A stretch of DNA of 64,000 nt from Thermus arciformis (GCF_900102145.1 NZ_FNBC01000006.1:17669-81668), one strand, 5' to 3'; shown: positions 18,651 through 27,254, counted from the stretch's first letter. Numbers and translations are program-made. Notes: generated by a model from the letters alone, not told the origin.

Positions 18651-18679
18651 AGTATAGGGGAGGCCAGCGAGGTTGTCAA
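18651..18679 (-). promoter_or_regulatory. Promoter of the liv operon
   Basis: On the minus strand TTGACA (18674-18679) and TATACT (18651-18656) are separated by 17 bases, the best sigma-A consensus in the window. The transcript would have a leader of some 25 bases carrying GGAGGAG. Confidence 0.8.
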
Positions 18680-18735
18680 CGCCGTGGGGGCTTGCCTGCA
18701 AAAATCCGTTAGGCCAGACTCCGCCTCCCTTATGC

Positions 18736-18741
18736 TACACT
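18736..18741 (+). promoter_or_regulatory. possible -10 box of rnpA-rpmH
   Basis: TACACT (overlapping TATGCT at 18731-18736) lies about 40 bases before the two start codons. The -35 is not clear. A shared Shine-Dalgarno GGGAGG is at 18771-18776. Confidence 0.4.
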
Positions 18742-18779
18742 CGTTAGGGTGTCGGGGGCCCAAGGCCCCAGGGAGGGAA

Positions 18780-19271
18780 ATGGATGAAAAGGACCTGGCA
18801 GCCCAACCGGAGGAAGCGGGCCAAGACCCACGGCTTCCGGGCCCGCATGAGGACCCCAGGCGGCAGGAAGGTGCTGAAGCGCAGGCGGCAGAAGGGCCGC
18901 TGGCGCCTCACGCCCGCGGTGCGGAAGCCCTAAGCCCCAAGCCCCCCACCCCGGGGGGCAAGCTCCTTTCGCTGAAGGGCGACCGGGCCTTCCAGCGCCT
19001 CCGCAAGGGAAAGGCGGGAAGGGGCCGCTACGTGAGCGTGAAGTGGCTTCCCGCCTCCGAGCTTCGCGTGGGCATCGTGGTCTCCAAGAAGGTGGGCAAG
19101 GCGGTGGTGCGCAACCGCATCAAGCGGCGGCTTAGGGAGGTCCTCCGCCGCCTCCACCTTCCCAAGGCCCACCTCCTCCTGGTGGCGAGCCCCGAGGCCC
19201 GGGAGGCGGACTTCGCCGCCCTCTTCCAGGACGTGGTGCGGGCCTTGAGGAAAAGCGGGCTGGTACAATAG
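18780..19271 (+). CDS. rnpA: RNase P protein component, rpmH nested inside
   Basis: RnpA, 163 residues, binds the catalytic RNA of RNase P that trims tRNA 5' leaders. The conserved part is the C-terminal two thirds, with the RNR-type motif [14 protein letters not shown] near residue 107. The first 60 residues are a Thermus-specific extension, encoded by the same DNA that encodes L34 in another frame. The ATG at 18780 lies four bases before the rpmH ATG and both use GGGAGG at 18771. This exact layout has been described for Thermus species, where the whole of rpmH sits within rnpA. The frame is open further upstream to 18684, but the shared ribosome site fixes the start. Confidence 0.95.
   Translation: MDEKDLAAQPEEAGQDPRLPGPHEDPRRQEGAEAQAAEGPLAPHARGAEALSPKPPTPGGKLLSLKGDRAFQRLRKGKAGRGRYVSVKWLPASELRVGIVVSKKVGKAVVRNRIKRRLREVLRRLHLPKAHLLLVASPEAREADFAALFQDVVRALRKSGLVQ
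18784..18933 (+). CDS. rpmH: 50S ribosomal protein L34, nested in rnpA
   Basis: Ribosomal protein bL34, 49 residues, very basic ([20 protein letters not shown] is the family start). It lies wholly inside rnpA in the +1 frame and shares its Shine-Dalgarno. The order rpmH-rnpA-yidD-yidC-khpB is the usual bacterial one. dnaA, which commonly stands on the other side of rpmH, is absent; the divergent liv operon is there instead. Confidence 0.97.
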   Translation: MKRTWQPNRRKRAKTHGFRARMRTPGGRKVLKRRRQKGRWRLTPAVRKP

Positions 19272-19276
19272 GCGGC

Positions 19277-19525
19277 GTGCGCGGCTTGCTGATCCTTCTG
19301 GTGAAGGCCTACCGGCGCTTCCTCTCCCCCCTCAAGCCCAAGACCTGCCGCTTTCACCCCACCTGCTCCGCCTACGCCCTCGAGGCCCTGGAGCGCCACG
19401 GGGCCTTCTGGGGCAGCTACCTGGCGGCAAGGCGCCTCCTCCGGTGCCACCCCCTAAACCCCGGAGGGCTGGACCCCGTGCCCCTCGTCTTCCCGCCCCG
19501 GCGGGCCAAGGAGGAGGCCCGATGA
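19277..19525 (+). CDS. yidD: Membrane protein insertion efficiency factor YidD
   Basis: YidD, 82 residues. The family core is complete: AYRRFLSP, then [15 protein letters not shown] and the later GGLDPVPL. It is a membrane-associated protein that supports insertion of membrane proteins by YidC. The start is GTG at 19277, 5 bases after the rnpA stop, and its own stop overlaps yidC as ATGA. Confidence 0.93.
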   Translation: MRGLLILLVKAYRRFLSPLKPKTCRFHPTCSAYALEALERHGAFWGSYLAARRLLRCHPLNPGGLDPVPLVFPPRRAKEEAR

Positions 19526-20811
19526 GAAGCCTGGCTTTGGCCCTCCTCCTGGTCCCCGCCTTGGCCCTGGAGGCCACCTTCAAGGACGTGGATGTGAACG
19601 GGGACGGCGTGCCGGAGAAGGTGGCCGTCACCAACCTCATGGACCTGGCCTTCAACGAGGCAGGCCAGGTGGTGGGCTGGTACGTGAAGACCTACAAAGG
19701 AACGGCCTTCAACGACTACACCCGCGCCCCCAACCTGAGCCCAAACGGCCCGGTGGTGGCCCCCGAGGGCTTCACCCCAAAGAAGGCGGAGTTCGCCGTG
19801 GAGAATGGCCGCCTTCTCGCCCGCTTTCAAGGCCAGGAGGGTACCCTCACCTACCGCATAGAGAAGGGGCGCTACACGGTGAGCGTGGAGGCGGACTTCC
19901 CCCTCACCCTGCGGCTTTCCGCCCAGGGCGCCTCCAAAATCCTCCTGGAAGGCCAGAAGGAGCCCCTGCCCAGCGGGGAGGGCCAGGCCCGCTACCTGGC
20001 CTGGCAGACCCGGCCCAAGGCGGGCTACGCCCTGGTGGCCTTCGCCGAGAGGCCCTTTGCGGCCAAGCTTCTCGGAAAGGGGGGGGAAGTGGACCTCCGC
20101 CCCGGGGAGGCCCTGAAGGTCTACGGGGGCCAGAACGAGCTCGTCCGCTTCCACGTGGAAGGCCTCCTTCCTCTCCCCGGCCTCTTCGCCCCCAACATTT
20201 GGGGCCAGCTCTCCCTAGGCCTTCTCTGGCTCATGGAGACCGCCTTCCGCTACACGGGGAGCTGGGGCCTGGCCATCCTCTTCCTCACCCTGGTGGTGCG
20301 GCTTCTCCTCTGGCCCCTCATGCACCAGCAGTTCAAGAGCATGGCGGAGATGCAACGCCTCCAGCCCCTCATCCAGAAGATCAACGAGAAGTACAAGGAC
20401 GACCCCAACAAGCGGGCGGAGGCCACCATGAAGCTCTACCAGGAGCACAAGGTGAACCCCGCCGCGGGCTGCCTGCCCCTTTTGGTCCAGATGCCCATCC
20501 TCTTCATCCTCTGGAAGGTGATCGCCAACTACGAGTTCGGGCAGGGCTTCCTCTGGATCCCCGACCTGGCCCTCCCCGACCCCTTCTACATCCTCCCCGC
20601 CCTCTACGTGGCCAGCACCTTCCTCTCCACCTGGGTTTCCGCCCACGGGAACAAGGACCTCATCCGCCAGAGCCTCTTCATGAACCTCATCTTCATCTTC
20701 CTCGTCTTGCAGTTCCCCTCGGGGGTCACCCTCTACTGGGTGCTTTCCAACCTCATCGGCCTCCTCCAGCAGTGGCTCATCAACAAGAGCCTGAAGCCGG
20801 TGACGGCGTAA
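19522..20811 (+). CDS. yidC: Membrane protein insertase YidC
   Basis: YidC, 429 residues. Signal-anchor at the N-terminus, then a periplasmic domain of about 200 residues, then the conserved insertase region with five membrane segments starting near residue 235. The cytoplasmic hairpin ([20 protein letters not shown]) and the following [11 protein letters not shown] segment are typical; a basic residue for the groove is in [11 protein letters not shown]. The ATG at 19522 overlaps the yidD stop by 4 bases. Length lies between short Gram-positive and long Gram-negative forms. Confidence 0.94.
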   Translation: MRSLALALLLVPALALEATFKDVDVNGDGVPEKVAVTNLMDLAFNEAGQVVGWYVKTYKGTAFNDYTRAPNLSPNGPVVAPEGFTPKKAEFAVENGRLLARFQGQEGTLTYRIEKGRYTVSVEADFPLTLRLSAQGASKILLEGQKEPLPSGEGQARYLAWQTRPKAGYALVAFAERPFAAKLLGKGGEVDLRPGEALKVYGGQNELVRFHVEGLLPLPGLFAPNIWGQLSLGLLWLMETAFRYTGSWGLAILFLTLVVRLLLWPLMHQQFKSMAEMQRLQPLIQKINEKYKDDPNKRAEATMKLYQEHKVNPAAGCLPLLVQMPILFILWKVIANYEFGQGFLWIPDLALPDPFYILPALYVASTFLSTWVSAHGNKDLIRQSLFMNLIFIFLVLQFPSGVTLYWVLSNLIGLLQQWLINKSLKPVTA

Positions 20812-20820
20812 ACTGGGCTT

Positions 20821-21408
20821 ATGGACGAGAAGAAAAAGAACATTGACGACCTCCTCGCCGACCTCGGGGTGCTGGAGGAGGCCCCCGTGGAGGTGGGGCT
20901 CAAGGAGGCGGGAAAGGAGGAAAGGCCCAAAAGCCCCAAGGAGGTGCTGGAGGGCTTTCTGGTGGGGCTTCTCCTGCGCCTGGACCCGGGGTACCACGTG
21001 GAGGTGCGCCAGGAGGGGAACCTCCTCAAGGCCGAGGTCAAAGGGGGAGACCTGGGCCGCTTCATCGGCAAGGAAGGCCGGACCCTGAAGGCGGTGGAGT
21101 ACCTGGCGGGGGTGGTCCTGGCCAAGCACTTCGGGGGGGAGTACCGCGTGGTCCTGGACGCCGCGGGCTACCGCAGGCGCCGGGAGGAGAGGATCCGCAA
21201 GCTGGCCGAGGAGGCCGCCCTCACCGTGGAGCTCACGGGCGAGCCCCTGCCCCTCCCCCCCATGCGCCCCTCGGAAAGGCGCATCGTGCACATGCTCCTC
21301 AAAAACCACCCCAAGGTGACCACGGAAAGCCAAGGGGAGGGGGAGGAACGGCACGTGGTGGTCTACCCCCGTGATAAGGCTCCTCCGGGAACTGGAAAGG
21401 AGGCTTGA
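20821..21408 (+). CDS. khpB: RNA-binding protein KhpB (Jag/EloR)
   Basis: Jag/KhpB family protein, 195 residues. N-terminal Jag-like part, then a KH domain with the GxxG loop in FIGKEGRTLKAVEYL near residue 85, and an R3H domain around RPSERRIVHMLLKNHPKV near 145. It binds RNA and is linked with cell envelope growth in other bacteria. It follows yidC by 9 bases and overlaps prmC by 38 bases, as part of the rpmH-rnpA-yidD-yidC-khpB operon. Confidence 0.9.
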   Translation: MDEKKKNIDDLLADLGVLEEAPVEVGLKEAGKEERPKSPKEVLEGFLVGLLLRLDPGYHVEVRQEGNLLKAEVKGGDLGRFIGKEGRTLKAVEYLAGVVLAKHFGGEYRVVLDAAGYRRRREERIRKLAEEAALTVELTGEPLPLPPMRPSERRIVHMLLKNHPKVTTESQGEGEERHVVVYPRDKAPPGTGKEA

Positions 21409-22228
21409 GGCCGCGGGCCTCCCCAGGGGCGAAGCCTGGGACCTTTTGGGCCTGGCCACGGGCCTTCCCCGGAAGGCCCTTTTCCTAAAGCTTCGGGAGC
21501 CCCCGCCCCCGGGAAGCGAGGCCCGGGCCATGGCCTTGCTGGAAAAGCGGCTTTCGGGCTACCCCCTCCAGTACCTCCTGGGGGAGGTGGAGTTCTTCGG
21601 CCTGCCCCTCCGGGTGGAGGAAGGGGTGCTCATCCCCAGGCCCGAGACGGAGGGGCTGGTGGCCCTGGCCCTGGGGCTTCCCCTCCCCCCAAGGCCGCGC
21701 ATCCTGGACGTGGGCGCGGGCACGGGGGCCATCGCCTTGGCCCTGAAGCGGCACCTGCCCGAGGCGGAGGTCTACGCCACCGAGGTGGACCCCAAGGCCC
21801 TGGCCCTGGCGGAGGAGAACGCCAGGCGCCTGGGGCTTCCCGTGGCCTTTCTCCCCGCCTCCTTGACCGGGGGGCTCAGGGGCCTGGACCTGGTGGTGGC
21901 CAACCCCCCTTACCTCCCCGAGGCCTACCGGGAGAGCGCCCCCAAGGAGCTCGCCTTTGAAAACCCCCTGGCCCTCTACGCCGGGCCGGAAGGCCTCTCG
22001 GTGGCCCGCCCCCTGGCCCAGGAGGCCTGGGAGGCCCTTCGGGCGGGGGGCTTCCTCCTCCTGGAGCTCGCCCCGGAAAACGTCCACCTCCTCGCCCAGG
22101 AGCTTCGGGAAAGGGGCTGGGAGGGGGTGGAGGTGCTAAGGGACCTCGCGGGTCGGGACCGGTACCTCCGGGCCCGGAGGCCCCCCGAGAAGCCCGAAGG
22201 CGAGGAGGGGCCGCTCGCTGGTCCGTAG
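21371..22228 (+). CDS. prmC: Peptide chain release factor methyltransferase
   Basis: PrmC (HemK), 285 residues, methylates the glutamine of the GGQ motif of release factors. SAM motif DVGAGTGAIAL near residue 115 and catalytic NPPY near 178 are intact. The start is a GTG at 21371, 38 bases inside khpB. The last 93 bases overlap, antisense, the end of the DUF3084 gene on the other strand. The C-terminal 20 residues (rich in Pro, Glu, Gly) are not part of the family core, so the overlapping part is dispensable sequence. Confidence 0.9.
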   Translation: MIRLLRELERRLEAAGLPRGEAWDLLGLATGLPRKALFLKLREPPPPGSEARAMALLEKRLSGYPLQYLLGEVEFFGLPLRVEEGVLIPRPETEGLVALALGLPLPPRPRILDVGAGTGAIALALKRHLPEAEVYATEVDPKALALAEENARRLGLPVAFLPASLTGGLRGLDLVVANPPYLPEAYRESAPKELAFENPLALYAGPEGLSVARPLAQEAWEALRAGGFLLLELAPENVHLLAQELRERGWEGVEVLRDLAGRDRYLRARRPPEKPEGEEGPLAGP

Positions 22229-23506
22229 CTCCTGCACGGCCACCACCCCCACCCGCACCACCCCCCTCTTTCCCTCCAGGAGGGCCAGGCCCCGGGCCAG
22301 TTCCTCGGGGGAGGGGAAGGTAGCGTACTCGGGGGGAAAGCCCGCCTCCAGGAGCCGCTCCCGGGCCTCCTTCCCCAGGCGCTCCAGGACCTCTTGGTTC
22401 TTGGCCGGGGTGGAAAGCCGAAAGGTGGCGCTGGCCAGGACCTTTCCTTTCTCGGCCACCCGCCTTTCGGGGTAAAACCGCACCCGAACCAGAAGCCGCC
22501 CCTCCTGGTAGCCCGCCCCCTCGAGGACCGCCACCCCGGGGCCCCGCACCTCCTCCTCCAGGAGGAGCTCCACCCCCCGGAAGCCCTGGGAAAGGGCCCG
22601 GCGCTCCGCCACCCGCTCCAGGACCACCCGCCCCTCCTCCGCCCCCAGGCGGACCTCCCCCAGGGAAAGCCCCTGGCTGAGGCGGGCCAGGCGGGCGGAA
22701 AGCTGGCCCCGCTCCCCTTGCAAGACCTCCGCCTGTTGCACCAGGTCCCGCACCCGCTCCTCGGCCCGGCGGAGCTCCTTCCGGGCCTCCTCCAGGCGGG
22801 CCCTTAAGGCCTCGGCCTCCGCCTTGAGGGCCTGGCGCTCCTTCTGGGCCTCCCCCAGCCTGGCCTCCAGGAGGGTCAAGTCGGCCTCGAGGCGGGCCTT
22901 TTCCCTTTCCAGGCGTTTCCTTTCCGCCTCCGCCCGGCGCACCGCCTCCTCCAGGGCCTTGAGGGCCTCCGCCCTCTGGGCGAGAAGGCCCTCCTTCTCC
23001 CGGAGGGCCCTTTCCCGCTCCTCCAGGAGGGCGGTGAGCCGCTTCTTTTCCGCCTCCAAAGCCCTCACCCGGGCCTCCAGGGCGCTGGCCTCGGCCTGAA
23101 GGCGCTTCCTTAAGGCGGCCGCCTCCTCTAGGGCCCGGGAGAGCTCCTTGGCCTCGGAGCGGAGGGCGTTGAGCTCGGCCAGGGCCCGGGAGGCCTCGGC
23201 CTCCAGGGCCTCCTTGGCGCGAAGGAGGGCGTCCCGCTCCGCCTTAAGCCCGTCCCGCTCCTTGCGGACAGCCTCCGCCTCGAGGATGGTCACCCGGGCC
23301 TCCCGGAAAACCAGGAGAAAGCCCAGGTAGCTGAAAAGGGCGATCCCCACCCCGGTGAACACCGCCACCAGGGTGGCCGTCTGCCGGGGCCTCAGGCCGA
23401 AGAGGCGGTAGTGGCGCTTCCCGGCCCACTTGGCCACCTTGTCCCCCAGGTAGGCCACGAAGGCCGAGAGGAAGAGGATGAGGAAAAGAAGCGCCCAGAA
23501 GGTCAT
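22136..23506 (-). CDS. DUF3084 coiled-coil membrane protein
   Basis: Protein of 456 residues of the DUF3084 family. Two N-terminal membrane segments (about 3-20 and 45-68) are followed by a long Leu/Glu/Arg/Ala-rich coiled coil from about 75 to 265, then a globular C-terminal domain ending in the conserved VQELRTSERPLLAFGLL region. Function is unknown. It starts on the base after the lptB stop, so it is in an operon with lptB and may have an envelope role. Its 3' end overlaps prmC by 93 bases in antisense. Confidence 0.8.
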   Translation of the reverse strand: MTFWALLFLILFLSAFVAYLGDKVAKWAGKRHYRLFGLRPRQTATLVAVFTGVGIALFSYLGFLLVFREARVTILEAEAVRKERDGLKAERDALLRAKEALEAEASRALAELNALRSEAKELSRALEEAAALRKRLQAEASALEARVRALEAEKKRLTALLEERERALREKEGLLAQRAEALKALEEAVRRAEAERKRLEREKARLEADLTLLEARLGEAQKERQALKAEAEALRARLEEARKELRRAEERVRDLVQQAEVLQGERGQLSARLARLSQGLSLGEVRLGAEEGRVVLERVAERRALSQGFRGVELLLEEEVRGPGVAVLEGAGYQEGRLLVRVRFYPERRVAEKGKVLASATFRLSTPAKNQEVLERLGKEARERLLEAGFPPEYATFPSPEELARGLALLEGKRGVVRVGVVAVQELRTSERPLLAFGLLGGPPGPEVPVPTREVP

Positions 23507-24235
23507 CTAAAGCTCGTAGTCCTCTCCCAGGTAGTGCCGCCTCACCCCCTGGTCCTGGGCGAAGGTCTTGGGGTCGCCGTGGAAGAGGATCTCCCCGTCG
23601 TACATCACGTAGACCCGGTCGGTGATGGCCAAAGTCTCCCGCACGGCGTGGTCCGTGATGAAGACCCCCACGCCGCGCCTCTCCCGGAGCTCGGCGATGA
23701 CCTTCTGGATCTCCTTGACGTTCTTGGGGTCCACCCCGGTGAAGGGCTCGTCCAGGAGGATGAAGTCGGGGTCGGTGGCGAGGGCGCGGGCGATCTCCAG
23801 CCTGCGCCTTTCCCCACCGGAGAGGGCGTAGGCCATCCGGTCCCTGAGGTGGTGGATGGCGAGCTCCTCCAGGAGGGCCTTGGCCTTCTCCAGCCGCTCC
23901 TTTTTGGAAAGCGGCTGGAACTCCAGGATGGCCAGGAGGTTCTCCAAGACCGTCATGCGCCGGAAGGCGCTGGGCTCCTGGGGGAGGTAGCCGAGGCCGA
24001 GCCGGGCCCTTTGGTACATGGGCAGGCGGCCGATCTCCTGCCCCTTGAGGAAGATCCGCCCCGCGGTGGGCCGGATGAACCCCACCACCATGTAGAAGGT
24101 GGTGGTCTTCCCCGCCCCGTTGGGGCCGAAGAGGGCCACGATCTCGCCCCGCCTGAGGTGGAGGTCCACCCCCTTCACCACCTCCTTCGGGCCGTAGCGC
24201 TTCCTGAGTCCTTGGGCCATGAGCTCGCCGTCCAT
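23507..24235 (-). CDS. lptB: Lipopolysaccharide transport ATPase LptB
   Basis: ABC ATPase, 242 residues, of the LptB type. Walker [10 protein letters not shown], then [11 protein letters not shown] which is typical of LptB, Q-loop [16 protein letters not shown], signature [15 protein letters not shown] and Walker [14 protein letters not shown]. It powers extraction of envelope glycolipid by LptFG. Thermus lacks classical LPS but keeps an outer envelope, so the cargo may be another lipid. Its stop codon directly abuts the next gene. Confidence 0.88.
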   Translation of the reverse strand: MDGELMAQGLRKRYGPKEVVKGVDLHLRRGEIVALFGPNGAGKTTTFYMVVGFIRPTAGRIFLKGQEIGRLPMYQRARLGLGYLPQEPSAFRRMTVLENLLAILEFQPLSKKERLEKAKALLEELAIHHLRDRMAYALSGGERRRLEIARALATDPDFILLDEPFTGVDPKNVKEIQKVIAELRERRGVGVFITDHAVRETLAITDRVYVMYDGEILFHGDPKTFAQDQGVRRHYLGEDYEL

Positions 24236-24274
24236 TGCCCCTCAGCGTAAGGCTCGGCCTTTAACCCCGGATGA

Positions 24275-24280
24275 GATAAT
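24275..24280 (+). promoter_or_regulatory. -10 box of gltX
   Basis: GATAAT ends 9 nt before the gltX ATG. With the usual start distance, the mRNA would have only a few leader bases. Confidence 0.45.
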
Positions 24281-24289
24281 GGGCGAGGT

Positions 24290-25696
24290 ATGGTGGTGAC
24301 CCGCATCGCCCCAAGCCCCACGGGGGACCCCCACGTGGGCACGGCCTACATCGCCCTCTTCAACTACGCCTGGGCCCGGAAGAACGGGGGGCGCTTCATC
24401 GTGCGCATTGAGGACACGGACCGCACCCGCTACGTCCCCGGGGCCGAGGAGAGGATCCTCGCCGCCTTGAGGTGGCTTGGCCTCACCTACGACGAGGGCC
24501 CCGACGTGGGCGGCCCCCACGGGCCCTACCGCCAGTCGGAACGGCTTCCCCTTTACAAGGGGCACGCCGAGGAGCTCCTCAAGCGGGGGTGGGCCTACCG
24601 GGCCTTTGAGACCCCGGAGGAGCTAGAGCAAATCCGCAAGGAAAAGGGGGGCTACGACGGGAGGGCCCGGAACATCCCCCCCGAGGAGGCCGAGGAGCGG
24701 GCGAGGCGGGGCGAGCCCCACGTGATCCGCCTCAAGGTGCCCCGCCCCGGGACCACGGAGGTCAAGGACGAGCTACGGGGGGTGGTGGTCTACGACAACC
24801 AGGAGATCCCCGACGTGGTCCTCCTCAAGTCCGACGGCTACCCCACCTACCACCTGGCCAACGTGGTGGACGACCACCTCATGGGGGTCACGGACGTGAT
24901 CCGGGCGGAGGAGTGGCTCGTCTCCACCCCCATCCACGTCCTCCTCTACCGGGCCTTCGGCTGGGAGGCGCCTAGGTTTTACCACATGCCCCTCCTCCGC
25001 AACCCCGACAAGACCAAGATCTCCAAGCGCAAGAGCCACACCTCCTTGGACTGGTACAAGGCGGAGGGGTTTCTGCCCGAGGCCCTGAGGAACTACCTCG
25101 GCCTCATGGGGTTTTCCATGCCCGACGGGCGGGAGATCTTCACCCTCGAGGAGTTCATCCAGGCCTTCACCTGGGAAAGGGTCTCCCTGGGGGGGCCCGT
25201 CTTTGACCTGGAGAAGCTCCGCTGGATGAACGGGAAGTACCTCCGGGAGGTGCTCTCCCTGGAGGAGGTGGCCGAGAGGGTCAAGCCCTTCCTCCGGGAG
25301 GCGGGGCTTTCCTGGGAGAGCGAGGCCTACCTGAGGCGGGCGGTGGAGCTCATGCGCCCCCGGTTTGACACCCTGAAGGAGTTCCCGGAGAAGGCCCGCT
25401 ACCTCTTCACCGAGGACTACCCCGTTTCGGAGAAGGCCAAGAGGGCGCTGGAGGAGGGGCTTCCCCTCCTCAGGGAGCTTTACCCCCGCCTAGAGGCCCA
25501 GGAGGAGTGGAGCGAGGCCGCCCTCGAGGCCCTCCTCCGGGGCTTCGCCGCGGAGAAGGGGGTCAAGCTCGGCCAGGTGGCCCAGCCCCTCCGGGCGGCC
25601 CTCACGGGGAGCCTGGAGACCCCGGGCCTCTTTGAGATCCTGGCCCTCCTTGGGAAGGGGCGGGCGCTTTCCCGCCTGGCGCGGGTCCTCTCGTGA
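24290..25696 (+). CDS. gltX: Glutamyl-tRNA synthetase
   Basis: GluRS, 468 residues, the length of the structurally known T. thermophilus enzyme and nearly identical to it as far as I remember. Class I signatures: PSPTGDPHVGTAY (HIGH region) at the N-terminus and KISKRKS (KMSKS loop) near 243. The C-terminal anticodon-binding helical domain is complete. It charges tRNA-Glu; a discriminating enzyme by T. thermophilus precedent. Transcribed divergently from lptB. Confidence 0.96.
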   Translation: MVVTRIAPSPTGDPHVGTAYIALFNYAWARKNGGRFIVRIEDTDRTRYVPGAEERILAALRWLGLTYDEGPDVGGPHGPYRQSERLPLYKGHAEELLKRGWAYRAFETPEELEQIRKEKGGYDGRARNIPPEEAEERARRGEPHVIRLKVPRPGTTEVKDELRGVVVYDNQEIPDVVLLKSDGYPTYHLANVVDDHLMGVTDVIRAEEWLVSTPIHVLLYRAFGWEAPRFYHMPLLRNPDKTKISKRKSHTSLDWYKAEGFLPEALRNYLGLMGFSMPDGREIFTLEEFIQAFTWERVSLGGPVFDLEKLRWMNGKYLREVLSLEEVAERVKPFLREAGLSWESEAYLRRAVELMRPRFDTLKEFPEKARYLFTEDYPVSEKAKRALEEGLPLLRELYPRLEAQEEWSEAALEALLRGFAAEKGVKLGQVAQPLRAALTGSLETPGLFEILALLGKGRALSRLARVLS

Positions 25697-25715
25697 AGAA
25701 AACCGCAAACCCGGG

Positions 25716-25721
25716 TATACT
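25716..25721 (+). promoter_or_regulatory. -10 box of the secreted-protein gene at 25729
   Basis: TATACT ends 7 nt before the ATG at 25729, which shows that this ATG and not the frame opening at 25693 is the start. Confidence 0.55.
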
Positions 25722-25728
25722 CAGGGGG

Positions 25729-26169
25729 ATGAAGCGGCTTCTTCTCGCCCTCGGCCTCCTCCTGGGCCTCGCCCACGCCCAGGGGGCCATCGGGATGCGC
25801 TTCGGCTACGGGGAAGGCCTCGGCCTCACCTTCGGGGCCGGGGTGGAAAACCGCCTGCGGCAAAACCTTTCGGGTCGGCTCCTCGCGGAGCTTGCCCCGG
25901 CGGCCCCGGGGCTTGCCCTGGAAGCGAGCCTCCTCTTCAAGCCGGACCTGGGCCAGTACGACCCCAGCCTCCAGGGCCTCCTCCCCTACTTCGGCGGGGG
26001 CCTAAGCGGCCTCGTGGGGCCCGCGCCCACCCTGGGGGTGAGCTTCACCCTGGGGCTGGAAGGGCTTTTAGACCCTTACACGGGCCTTTTCGCCGAGGGC
26101 ACCTACGTCTACGGGTTCGCGGAGTTTCCCAAGGTCTGGCGCCTGGCCCTGGGGGCGAACTTCCGCTAG
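25729..26169 (+). CDS. Secreted small beta-rich protein, unknown
   Basis: Protein of 146 residues with a clear signal peptide (MKRLLLALGLLLGLAHAQG, cleavage likely after AHA). The mature part alternates polar and hydrophobic residues and is rich in Gly, Leu and aromatic residues (FGYGEGLGLTFGAGVENRL), ending LALGANFR. This looks like short beta-strands of an outer-membrane barrel or a fragment of one; I do not know a named family. The frame continues upstream to 25693 inside gltX but the promoter fixes the ATG at 25729. ftsY starts directly after its stop. Confidence 0.65.
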   Translation: MKRLLLALGLLLGLAHAQGAIGMRFGYGEGLGLTFGAGVENRLRQNLSGRLLAELAPAAPGLALEASLLFKPDLGQYDPSLQGLLPYFGGGLSGLVGPAPTLGVSFTLGLEGLLDPYTGLFAEGTYVYGFAEFPKVWRLALGANFR

Positions 26170-27087
26170 ATGGCCGGTTTCTTTGAGCGCCTAAAGGCGG
26201 GCCTCGCCAAGACCCGAGAGAGGCTCCTCAAGGCCATCCCCTGGGGCGGCGACCCCGAGGAGGTCCTGGAGGAGCTGGAGATGGCCCTCCTCGCCGCCGA
26301 CGTGGGCCTCGAGGCCACGGAAGAACTCCTGAAGGAGGTTCGGGCCTCGGGGCGCAAGGACCTGAAGGAGGCGGTGAAGGAGAAGCTCGTCCAGATGCTG
26401 GAGCCGGACGAGCGGCGGGCCACCCTGCGCAAGCTCGGCTTCAACCCGCAAAAGCCCAAGGCCGTGGAGCCCAAGGGGCGCGTGGTCCTGGTGGTGGGGG
26501 TGAACGGGGTGGGCAAGACCACCACCGTCGCCAAGCTGGGCCGCTACTACCAAGGCCTGGGCAAAAAGGTGCTCCTCTGCGCCGGGGACACCTTCCGCGC
26601 CGCGGGGGGCACCCAGCTCGCTGAGTGGGGGAAGCGCCTCGGGATCCCGGTGATCCAAGGGGCGGAGGGCGCCGACCCCGCCGCCCTCGCCTTTGACGCC
26701 GCCCAGGCCAGGAAGGCCCGGGGCCTGGACCTCCTCTTCGTGGACACCGCGGGCCGCCTCCACACCAAGCAGGGCCTCATGGAGGAACTCAAGAAGGTGA
26801 AGCGGGCCATCGCCAAGGCCGACCCCGGGGAGCCTGGGGAGGTGTGGCTCGTGCTGGACGCCGTCACCGGGCAAAACGGCCTGGAGCAGGCCAAGCGCTT
26901 CCACGAGGCCTTGGGCCTCACCGGGGTCATCGTCACCAAGCTGGACGGGACGGCGAAGGGCGGGGTCCTGGTCCCCATCGTCCGCACCCTCAAGGTGCCC
27001 ATCCGCTTCGTCGGCGTGGGGGAAGGCCCGGACGACCTCCAGCCCTTTGACCCCGAGGCCTTCGTGGAGGCCCTCCTCGAGGCCTAA
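26170..27087 (+). CDS. ftsY: Signal recognition particle receptor FtsY
   Basis: FtsY, 305 residues, SRP GTPase that docks ribosome-nascent chains at the membrane. A four-helix N domain (1-90) precedes the G domain with GVNGVGKTT near 114, the insertion-box region DTFRAAGGTQL, DTAGR near 196 and TKLDGTAKGG near 257. The acidic A domain of E. coli is missing, as expected for Thermus. It begins right after the preceding gene's stop. Confidence 0.95.
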   Translation: MAGFFERLKAGLAKTRERLLKAIPWGGDPEEVLEELEMALLAADVGLEATEELLKEVRASGRKDLKEAVKEKLVQMLEPDERRATLRKLGFNPQKPKAVEPKGRVVLVVGVNGVGKTTTVAKLGRYYQGLGKKVLLCAGDTFRAAGGTQLAEWGKRLGIPVIQGAEGADPAALAFDAAQARKARGLDLLFVDTAGRLHTKQGLMEELKKVKRAIAKADPGEPGEVWLVLDAVTGQNGLEQAKRFHEALGLTGVIVTKLDGTAKGGVLVPIVRTLKVPIRFVGVGEGPDDLQPFDPEAFVEALLEA

Positions 27088-27135
27088 GCGCCCGCCTTCC
27101 CAAGGCCCCTTGAGAACCCTTTGCCGGGGCCCCCG

Positions 27136-27153
27136 TGCTGGCTTGCGCCAGCA
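27136..27153 (-). repeat. GCAA-loop hairpin (element copy 1)
   Basis: Perfect 7-bp stem TGCTGGC/GCCAGCA. On the minus strand the loop is GCAA, a GNRA tetraloop, and the hairpin is followed by CGGGGGCCCC. The same core (CTGGC, TTGC, GCCAG on the plus strand) occurs at 44877 and 62483. It lies exactly where similarity of the DUF5522 remnant stops. Confidence 0.6.
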
Positions 27154-27225
27154 TGTGAAAACCCTCCGCCCCTCTTCCCAATAGAAGTCCTCCCCCTCCT
27201 TAAGCTCCAGGGAAGCCTCCTCCAT
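27154..27225 (-). pseudogene. DUF5522-like gene remnant
   Basis: From an ATG at 27225 the minus strand encodes 24 residues ending EGEDFYWEEGRRVFT. From memory, this matches the first half of DUF5522 proteins, about 50-residue proteins in which this stretch is followed by a Cys-rich CCGxGCRHCPY motif. Here the similarity ends at the base where the 27136-27153 hairpin begins, and no cysteine motif follows; the frame then runs on through the hairpin and antisense into ftsY. I read it as a truncated gene, the hairpin having replaced or joined its 3' half. The family recall is moderately sure. Confidence 0.45.
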
Positions 27226-27241
27226 GGCCCCAGTTTGGGAG

Positions 27242-27247
27242 TATGCT
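27242..27247 (+). promoter_or_regulatory. -10 box of bdbC (decides start)
   Basis: TATGCT ends 7 nt before the GTG at 27255. An in-frame ATG at 27243 lies inside this box, so it can hardly be the start. Confidence 0.55.
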
Positions 27248-27254
27248 ACCCCCT

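Noticed and set aside
18684..18779. Longer rnpA from the upstream frame opening
   Set aside because: The Shine-Dalgarno at 18771 and the known Thermus 163-residue form place the start at 18780; the upstream part is promoter DNA.
18620..18780. Replication origin next to rpmH
   Set aside because: No dnaA gene and no cluster of DnaA boxes; the region holds only the divergent liv and rnpA promoters.
27243..27245. ATG as bdbC start
   Set aside because: It lies within the -10 box TATGCT; the GTG at 27255 has the usual distance and starts the first membrane segment.
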